Assembly: GCA_011389765.1 (NCBI GenBank)
Contig: JAABTT010000009.1
Location: 1 to 64,000 of the forward strand
Source of the DNA: Desulfohalobiaceae bacterium S24
GTDB lineage: Bacteria; Desulfobacterota; Desulfovibrionia; Desulfovibrionales; Desulfothermaceae
Direction of reading: 5' to 3'
DNA length: 64,000 nucleotides
Shown: positions 21,201 through 29,116 of the stretch, piece by piece
How positions within the stretch are numbered: the stretch's first letter is position 1
How the letters are laid out: each line of letters begins with the position of its first letter
Translations under genes and position numbers: made by a program
Notes under the pieces: model-generated
Database searches by the model: none
Told to the model about the DNA's origin: nothing
What the model saw: only the letters and a program-made list of their open reading frames with translations

Positions 21201-21276
21201 CCTGCATGCCGGCGATCCCGGCCCCGACCACCAAAGCGGATCCGCTTTGTTCGCTGTGGATGTCTTGCATAATCAC
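18244..21276 (-). CDS. hdrA: HdrA-like flavoprotein, tandem fused (about 1010 aa), selenoprotein (in-frame TGA at 21082-21084 = Sec)
   Basis: ORFs 21082..21276 and 18244..21039 are in the same frame and join as ...[39 protein letters not shown]...; two FAD domains and multiple CxxCxxCxxxC clusters. Confidence 0.92.
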
Positions 21277-21298
21277 TCCTTATACTTACGGTCGTCAT

Positions 21299-21399
21299 AT
21301 ACCAGAAGTTGGCATAGTTTGCGGTTTGTATCTGCCTTCAATAAAACCTTTTAGAGATCCTGTAGGATAGTAGCTTTATTTTGGGCCAACTTCTGGTAT
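21299..21399. repeat. inverted repeat (15 bp arms, 71 bp spacer) in the mvhD-hdrA spacer
   Basis: ATACCAGAAGTTGGC (21299-21313) and its exact reverse complement GCCAACTTCTGGTAT (21385-21399). Confidence 0.85.
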
Positions 21400-21505
21400 C
21401 TAATTGATGTAAAAGAAAATACAATCTTATGCTGAAACTACTCTGATTGCAGTCCTGAGCTTACACTGGAGTTTCACAAAAGCAGCCCGGGATTATCGCG
21501 GCGGC

Positions 21506-22261
21506 CTATGGGGCCACTGCGGAAAATTTGGGTTTGCTGTCTTTTAGAGAGCGCAGTTCCACCAGACCGCCCTTTTCCATCTGGGCCAGGAGAAAGGATA
21601 TCCTCGGGGGCTGCAGGCCGATCCGGTCCCTGATGTCGTAGACGGATTCGCAGCCCTGCCTGAGGGCTGCATAGATGAGATTTTGCTGATATTCCTGTTC
21701 CAGGATGGTATCCAGGACTGTTTCGTAGGCTTCCCGAGTCCATTTTCGGGCGTAGACATCCCCGGATTCGAGCAGATTTTTTTCCTTGCCCAGCGTCCAG
21801 CGCACCGGTTCTGAATCCAGGGTGCGTCGGGCGGCTTCCAGCTGCAGCTGCAGCCGGTCCCGCTGCAAAGGCCCCTGACGAGTGACCGAGGCCACCACTT
21901 CGCTGGTCAGGGAGGCAAAGCGCTGGGCCTCTGCCGAGGAAACCCAGGCCAGGTGAAGCCTGTCCGCACCGATACCCGAGAGTTCCAAGAGTTTTCGGGT
22001 CAATCTGATTTTATTCTCGGCTTGAACATTACCGTCCAGGTAATGGCAGTCACCGATGTGTCAACCGGAAACAAAGACCCCGTCGGCCCCGTTTTCCAGG
22101 GCTTCGAGGACAAAGACCGGATCCACCCGGCCGGAACACATGACCCGCACCGGCCTCAGGTTGGGAGGGTATTGCAGCCTGGAGACACCGGCCAGATCGG
22201 CCCCGGCATAGGCGCACCAGTTGCAGAGAAAGGCGACGATTTTCGGTTCAAATTCTGCCAT
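21506..22261 (-). CDS. mvhD: MvhD-family iron-sulfur protein with C-terminal winged-helix-like extension, selenoprotein (in-frame TGA at 22061-22063 = Sec)
   Basis: ORFs 22061..22261 and 21506..22003 share one frame: ...[41 protein letters not shown]...; the usual residue in GCHxGDCHY is Cys. Confidence 0.9.
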
Positions 22262-22358
22262 ATGCTACCTCGTATGGGTCTTAGGGACTTATCGGTCCAT
22301 CTCTGTCACAGAAAACAAGAAAATGTGTTGCTTCGAAGCAGTTGCAGTCTTTGTCATA

Positions 22359-22460
22359 GAAATTGGAAATTGGAAATTGGAAATTTGATGAGCCGTAATA
22401 GAACACTCTGCTTTTCTGCATTCTTTTCTTGCCAATTTCCAATTTCGAATTTCCAATTTC
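22359..22460. repeat. heptanucleotide repeats (GAAATTG)n and (CAATTTC)n flanking a conserved module
   Basis: gaaattg x3 + gaaattt at 22359-22386; caatttc/gaatttc x4 at 22433-22460. Confidence 0.88.
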
Positions 22461-22682
22461 GAAGTAGTCCTGAACCTTTGGGTTGCGGGCGGAGCCAGCT
22501 TTAGTATACTGCTCCAACTTACATTTTTCAGGATTCTGTCGTTGAAATCAGTCTTTATTTCAAAAACCCAAATTGGATCAGTATATATTCCTCTTTCCGC
22601 GCTCCCCGCTCCCAGTTTTCCCCCTTCTTCGTCCCCCTTTCCCCGCTCCCCGCTCCGCGTTTCCCGTTTCCCCTTCCTCTCC

Positions 22683-25600
22683 TCAGACCGCGGCCCCGAT
22701 GGCGGCTTCGATCTGCCGGTCCCGGAAATGGAGCATGTCGATGGCCCGTTGGGGGCAGGAGGAGGCGCACAAACCGCAGCCCTTGCAGGATGCCGGAATG
22801 TTCGCGGCCCGATGGATATTTGCCTCCACCTCTTCGGCCTGGATGGCCCCAAAGGGACAGATTTCGATACACAGGCCGCAGCCGATGCATTTCCCCTGAT
22901 CGATCTGGGAAACGAGGGGTGAAATTCGGGCCTTGGATTGGGCCAGGATGGTTGCGGCCCGTCCGGCCGCAGCAGAGGCCTGGGCCAGGGACTCCTCGAT
23001 CGGTTTGGGATAATGGGCCAGGCCGCAGCAAAAAAGTCCGTCAGAGGCAAAATCCACCGGTCTGAGTTTGGCGTGGGCCTCCATGAAGAAGTGTTCTGCA
23101 TTGAGGGGCAGTTTGAACAACTGGGCCAGGTGCTGGGTCTGGTTCGGTTCAATGGCCGTGGCCAGGTTGATCAAATCGGCCTGGATTTCTACAGGCTGCT
23201 GCAGGATGGGGTCAAAGACCCGGACGCTGAGGGCCTCTCCGTTTTGGGTGACAAGGGGTTTGTTCTCCAGGCTGTAGCGGATGAAGACCACCCCCAGCTG
23301 CCTGGCTTTTGTGTAGAGCTTCTCCTTGGCCCCCGGGGCCCTGATGTCCCGGTAGAGGATGAAGACGTTCTTCTCCGGTGAGGCCTGCTTGATCCGGATG
23401 GCCTGGGTGATGGACGTGGTGCAGCAGATCCGGGAGCAGTAGGGACGCTCCTGGTTACGGGAGCCGACGCACTGAATGAAGACCACGTTCGAGGCCTGGG
23501 CCAGCTTGTCCGGATCCTGTTCGATTTCATGCCAGCGGGTCACATTGGGGTGCTCGGCACCGAGATATTCTTCGCTTCGGGTGGCCGTCCCCCCGGTGGC
23601 CAAGATGGTCGCCCCGTGCTCCACGCTCCGGGTCTGATCTCCCTGTTTGACCGTACTGCGGAAATTTCCGACAAAGCCGGAGGCGTCAAGCACTTCGGCA
23701 TTGAGCAGGGTGGTGATTTGGGTATGGGTCTGGACCCGCTCCCTGAGATCCCGGAGATAGGCCTGGACGTCTTCGCCGCTCCAGGTATGGGCTATGTCTC
23801 TGGCCACCCCGCCGAGTTCGGCGTCTCTTTCCAGGAGGGTGACGGCAAAACCCTGGTCGGCCAGGTTCAGGGCCGCGGTCATCCCGGAGAGCCCGCCGCC
23901 GATGACCAGGACCGCTTTGGTGATGTCCACGCTCAATTCCGGGATCGCTTCCAGGAGAGAGGCCTTGGCCACCGCCATCTTGACCAGATCTTTGGATTTG
24001 GCCGTTGCTTTTTCGCTGTCCCCGGAGTGGCACCAGGTACATTGATTCCGGATGTTGGCCATCTCAAAGAGATAGGGATTGAGGCCCGAGTCCCGGATGG
24101 TCTCCTGGAACAGTGCTTCGTGGGTCCTTGGGGTGCAGGCGGCCACCACCACCCGGTTAAGATCGTGCTCCCTCACGGTTGCCGCAATGTTGGCCTGGGT
24201 ATCCTGGGAACAGGAAAACTGATTTTCTTCAACATAGGCCACCCCGGGCAGGCTCTTGGCGAATTCTACGATGGAGGGCACGTCGGCCACCCCGCCGATA
24301 TTGGTGCCGCAGTTGCAGACAAACACCCCGATTCTGACCTCCTGCCCGGCGAAATCCTTTTCCGGTCCGAAATGCTTTTCCGAGACCAGGGTCCCTCGGG
24401 CCGCGGCCAGATCGATGCCGGCACTGCCCGCCGCGGCACTGGCCTCCATGACCGACTGGGGAATGTCCTTGCACTCCGTGGCCACCCCGGCGGCATAGAT
24501 TCCCGGGGTGCTCGTGCTCACCGGCGCAAAGTCCCGGGTCTTTAGAAAACGGTCTTCATTGCAGGCGATGCCCATCATCCGAGCGGTTTCCACTCCGGAT
24601 TCCGCGGGTTCCATGCCCACGGACAAAACCACCAGGTCGAAGGTTTCTTCCAGCCGGCAGCCATCTTCGGTGGCGTAGTGCAGGGCCACGGTCCCGTCGG
24701 GATCGGTCTGGGTGATGGAATGCACCCGGCTCCTGAGGAAGCGGACCCCGTCCTGTTCAGCCTTGGTGTAATATTTTTCAAAGTCCTTGCCCGAGGTGCG
24801 CAGGTCCATGTAGAAAATGGACGCTTCACAGTCCGAGCCCACATGTTCTTTGGCCATGAGCGCCTCTTTAATGGCATACATGCAGCAGACCCCTGAACAG
24901 TAGCCATGGTCGCAGCGGTTGATCTCCCGGGAACCCACGCATTGCAGCCAGGCGATCTTTTTGGCGGTCCGGCCGTCCGAAGGGCGAAGCACATGCCCCT
25001 GGGTCGGTCCGCCCGCCGAAAGGATCCGTTCAAACTCGATGCTGGTGACAACGTTGGAGAGGGCACTGTACTGGTAGGTGTCAAAGGAACCGGGATCAAA
25101 GGTCTGCAGCCCGGTGGTCAGGATAATCGAGCCCACGTTGAGCTCCAGGGTCTGCTCCTGATCTTCAAAGAGGATGGCCCCGGTGGGGCAGAATTTTTCA
25201 CAGGCCTTGCATTTGCCTTTTTTGAAATAGATGCAGCGATCATGGTCGATCACATACTTCAGGGGCACGGCCTGGGGATAGGGCACATAGATGGCCTTGC
25301 GCTTGCTGAGGCCTGCTTCATAGTCGTCCGCGGTCCTGGCCGGGCATTTTTCCGAGCACAGCCCGCAGGCAATACATTTCTCCATATCCACGTAGCGCGG
25401 GATTTTCTTCACGGAAACCCGGAAATCCCCCTGCTGTCCCGCAACAGACAGGACCTCGGACAGGGTCAGGATCTCGATGTTATCATGCCGGCCGACCTCG
25501 ACCAGTTTCGGAGAAATGATTCACATGGAGCAGTCATTGGTGGGAAAAGTCTTGTCCAGTTGGGCCATGGTCCCGCCGATGGCCGGAGATTTTTCCAGCA

Positions 25601-25736
25601 GATAGACAAAATAGCCGGAATCAGCCAGATCCAGGGCGGACTGCATTCCGGCGATGCCGCCGCCGACCACCAAAACTGCGCCTACCGGGGGCGCTGTTGC
25701 TACGCTCGCTACTGCATGCATGTCTGTGTGTAACAT
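22683..25736 (-). CDS. hdrA: HdrA-like flavoprotein, tandem fused (about 1017 aa), selenoprotein (in-frame TGA at 25521-25523 = Sec)
   Basis: ORFs 25521..25865 and 22683..25412 share one frame: ...[29 protein letters not shown]...; start chosen at MLHTDMHAV (25736). Confidence 0.92.
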
Positions 25737-25741
25737 CGTAT

Positions 25742-26611
25742 CTATCCTCGCAAAAAATCGAAGATTTGTGGGATTTTCCGTTCCCAGCCCAGGGTGGAGA
25801 GCACCACCCCGCCGAAGCCGGCATTTTTCAAAATTTGAAAAGTCTCGGCCGCGATCTTGAGACATTCCCGTTCTTTGTCCGGGGCCTTCTGAATCCGGGT
25901 GATCAGGGCTTGGGGGAGGTGGATGTGCCGGATATTGCGGTCTATATATCTGGCCATGCCCAGGGATTTCACGAGCAGCACGGTGGGCAGGATCCTGGTC
26001 TTTTCAATGCCGGCCCGGGAGAGGAAGCGGTTCAGGGTCTCGGGGTCAAAAACAGGCGGTGTGACCAGGAAGGCCGCTCCGGCGGCAAGTTTGTGGTTCA
26101 GGTCCTCGATTTCCCGGTCCAGGTCGTCCTCCGGAACCCCCGGATTGATGGTAGTTCCCACCAGAAAATCAGGAACTCCCTTGAGTTCGATACCGGCCAT
26201 GTCTTTTCCCTGCTGCAGGGTCTGCAGGGCCTGCAGCAGATCGGGAAGGCCGATGTCATAGACCTCTTTGGCTTTGGGATGGTCGCCTATCTGGGTGCTT
26301 TCCCCTGTGACCGCCATGATGCCCCGCACGCCGCAGGCATAGGCCGAGAGCAGATCGGCCTGGAGAGCCAGCCGGTTGCGGTCCCGGCAATTGACCTGCA
26401 TCACTACCGGCATTCCGATACCCTGGAGCAGAATCGCCCCGCCCAGGGCGCTCATGCTCATCACGGCGCTGGACATCTCCGGAACGATGCAGCCGTCAAC
26501 CAGCCCCTTTATGCGGGTTACGTTGGTCACAAGCTCGGAGACGTCGGTCCCTTTGGGTGTTTCAATCTCTGCCAGAACGGTAAATTTTCCGGCCTCAAGT
26601 TTCGATTTCAT
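25742..26611 (-). CDS. divergent MetF-family methylenetetrahydrofolate reductase-like protein
   Basis: [69 protein letters not shown] resemble the MetF TIM barrel. Confidence 0.85.
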   Translation of the reverse strand: MKSKLEAGKFTVLAEIETPKGTDVSELVTNVTRIKGLVDGCIVPEMSSAVMSMSALGGAILLQGIGMPVVMQVNCRDRNRLALQADLLSAYACGVRGIMAVTGESTQIGDHPKAKEVYDIGLPDLLQALQTLQQGKDMAGIELKGVPDFLVGTTINPGVPEDDLDREIEDLNHKLAAGAAFLVTPPVFDPETLNRFLSRAGIEKTRILPTVLLVKSLGMARYIDRNIRHIHLPQALITRIQKAPDKERECLKIAAETFQILKNAGFGGVVLSTLGWERKIPQIFDFLRG

Positions 26612-26964
26612 GAAGTGTTTCCCACCTCCTCAGCCGGTACCGGCGGTTGCTCTGTGAGTTTGTGCCGCGATCTCATGGTCATCCAAAAAGAGAATGTAAC
26701 TAGAAATAATTGTAAGATTTTTTGAAATCCATACCTGGAAACCAGGAAATGGTCAAGATATTTTTCAGGGCTTGCTTAAATTTTGCGCAAGATGCCGAGG
26801 TTTTGAATCATTTTTGAGAGATGCCCTCTGCGGATCCGCGAACCGCTCGGAAACCCCTTGATCAAGGCAAGGCTTGAAATTTGTCCTTTTTTTGTCTATC
26901 GTCCCTCCGAGAAGATCAATACGTTCGATGCAAACAGGTTCGGATTCAGGCTCGGAGAAATACC

Positions 26965-27702
26965 ATGAAACTGGCGGTTGCTGGAAAAGGTGGTGTGGGC
27001 AAAACCACAATTTGTGCCTGGCTGGCGGATTATCTGGCTCGAATGGGAGAAGATGTCTGGCTTGTGGATGCGGATACCGCGCTCTCGCTCGGCCCCGCCC
27101 TGGGGCTTGATGAAGACAAGACCCCGGTTCCCCTGGTTCAGCAGAAGGCTTTGATTCAGGAACGGGTGGGCACAGGCGGATTCATCAATATGAATCCCAA
27201 GGTCGATGATCTCATCGCCCGCTTAAGTGTTGAAGTCAGAGAGCGTCTTCACCTGCTGGTCATGGGCACCATCGCCGGGGCCGGAAGCGGCTGCGGGTGC
27301 GCCCCCAATGCCCTGCTCAAGGCCCTGCTCGTCCATCTTGTCTTCCAGTCATCCCAGCATCTGCTGGTTGATTTAGAGGCCGGGGTTGAACACCTGGGCC
27401 GAGGCACCATCACCAAGGTGGACGGTCTCATTGTGGTCAGCGAGCCGAGCCTGCGGGCCTTGAACACTGCGGCCCAGATCAGCGCTCTGGCGACTGATCT
27501 GGGCTTGAAAAAACAGGTTTTGGTCTTGAACCGAGCCGGGAATGATTTCTCTCTTCCGGAGACCAAACCTCTGCCGGGACTCGCGGCCCGGTTTCCCAGT
27601 TTTTCATCCCTGGAGAACAAGCAGCAGATTTCCCCTTCTGTCCTGGATCTGCCGGAGCGGGATGCCATTGACGGCCTGTGCAAAAAAATTCTGCAGTTTT
27701 GA
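26965..27702 (+). CDS. cooC: CooC-like ATPase, CODH/ACS nickel-insertion maturation factor family
   Basis: MKLAVAGKGGVGKTTICAWLADYLARMG, GCGCAPNALLKALL (CxC), DLEAGVEHLGRGT. Confidence 0.9.
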   Translation: MKLAVAGKGGVGKTTICAWLADYLARMGEDVWLVDADTALSLGPALGLDEDKTPVPLVQQKALIQERVGTGGFINMNPKVDDLIARLSVEVRERLHLLVMGTIAGAGSGCGCAPNALLKALLVHLVFQSSQHLLVDLEAGVEHLGRGTITKVDGLIVVSEPSLRALNTAAQISALATDLGLKKQVLVLNRAGNDFSLPETKPLPGLAARFPSFSSLENKQQISPSVLDLPERDAIDGLCKKILQF

Positions 27703-27767
27703 GGGACTCATGAGCAAAGGTGTCAAAGAATACTTTCAACCTGTCGAAAACAAGAAGGAGGAAGGCA

Positions 27768-28157
27768 ATGCCTGAAAAAAAGAAGATCTTGATTGTTGAT
27801 GATGAACCGGATTTTTGTTCCATCGTTCAGGGGAATCTGGAAAAAGAAGGCTTTGCCGTGGAGGTGGCCTACGATGGGGTGGAAGGTTTGGAAAAGATCA
27901 AGCAGGACCCTCCTGACGCCATTGTCCTGGATGTCATGATGCCGGAAAAAGACGGATATGCCGTGTGCAGGGAGCTCAAGGCCGATGACAAATTCCGGGA
28001 CATTCCGGTGCTCATGCTCACGGCCGTGGCCTCCCATGTTTCATCCACCAAGTATTCCCATCATGACGGAATGAGTATGGAGGCGGACGATTATCTCCCC
28101 AAGCCCGCATCTGCCGAACAGATCACCGAGAGTTTGAAAGGCCTGTTGGAGCTGTAA
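27768..28157 (+). CDS. stand-alone response regulator (REC only)
   Basis: KKILIVDDEPDF, VLDVMMPEKDGY, DDYLPKP. Confidence 0.9.
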   Translation: MPEKKKILIVDDEPDFCSIVQGNLEKEGFAVEVAYDGVEGLEKIKQDPPDAIVLDVMMPEKDGYAVCRELKADDKFRDIPVLMLTAVASHVSSTKYSHHDGMSMEADDYLPKPASAEQITESLKGLLEL

Positions 28158-28241
28158 AAGACTCGACGACCCACACGTCGATCACGGGTCGGGGCGGGGG
28201 CTTGTCGTCCAGGGTCTTCGCCCCAAGGATCAGACCATGTC

Positions 28242-29114
28242 ATGAATCAGTCCGATTTTTCTCATCACCCGAAAGTCGAATTTCAGACCAAAGTGTTCTG
28301 CATTCTGAGCGACGAGCGGGTCTTTCGCTCCAAGTCTCCTGAAATATTCAACAGGGTCTTCGCGAGAATGGGGATCAATGCCGTGTATGTTCCGTTTCGC
28401 GTAGATCCTGAAAATATCGGTCCGGCCATCCACAGCCTGAGAACCCTGAACATTGCCGGGGCCAATATTACAGCCCCCTTCAAACAAACAGTCACTCCGC
28501 ACCTTGATATCCTGTCTGAAGGCGTGCAGCTTATTGGAGCCGTGAACACCGTCATCTGCAAAGATCGGCTGCTCAAAGGATACAACACCAATGCCATCGG
28601 ATTCATGGATACCTTGGGGCATCTCGAATTCGAACTTCGGGGGAAGCGTATTCTGGTCTTCGGCAGCGGAGGAGCCGCCCGATCCGTGATTTTTATTCTG
28701 AACTGGCTCCAGGCGGATCAAGTCTGCATCAGCGGCCGGGACCAATCAAGAGTTGCTTCCACAGCCGAGGATTTTGACTGTTTGGCGGTTCCTTTCGCCG
28801 ACTTGCCGCAAAGTCCCTTGCGCTTCGATTTGATAATCAATGCCACTTCGGTTTCAAGCCCTGAGGAATCTCCGGATCTGGAGACGCTTTTGGGACGGCT
28901 CAATTTGGAGGGAACCCGGCTCATCCTGGATCTGAATTACGGGCGCCGGGAGAATATTTGGGAACAAACAGCCCGGAAGTGGGGGATCCCTTTCCAGGAC
29001 GGCCTGAAGCCGCTCGCCTTCCAAGCCCGCCGGACCTTTGGCCTGTGGACCGGGATGAATTCAGTCCCGGTGCAGGAGTTTTTGCCACAGGGCACGAGTA
29101 GCGCGAATCAATAG
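28242..29114 (+). CDS. aroE: shikimate dehydrogenase (AroE family)
   Basis: FRSKSPEIFNRVFARMGINAVYVPF, NIAGANITAPFKQTV, GAVNTVI, VFGSGGAARSVIF. Confidence 0.85.
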   Translation: MNQSDFSHHPKVEFQTKVFCILSDERVFRSKSPEIFNRVFARMGINAVYVPFRVDPENIGPAIHSLRTLNIAGANITAPFKQTVTPHLDILSEGVQLIGAVNTVICKDRLLKGYNTNAIGFMDTLGHLEFELRGKRILVFGSGGAARSVIFILNWLQADQVCISGRDQSRVASTAEDFDCLAVPFADLPQSPLRFDLIINATSVSSPEESPDLETLLGRLNLEGTRLILDLNYGRRENIWEQTARKWGIPFQDGLKPLAFQARRTFGLWTGMNSVPVQEFLPQGTSSANQ

Positions 29115-29116
29115 TT

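Noticed and set aside
20152-21354. 400-aa plus-strand ORF over hdrA-1
   Set aside because: Antisense to clear HdrA coding sequence.
17813-25865. Interpretation of the split hdrA/mvhD ORFs as pseudogenes or sequencing frameshifts
   Set aside because: All four breaks are TGA (none TAG/TAA) with no frameshift. They lie at conserved Cys-type positions, flanking protein sequence is intact, and hairpins follow at suitable spacing.
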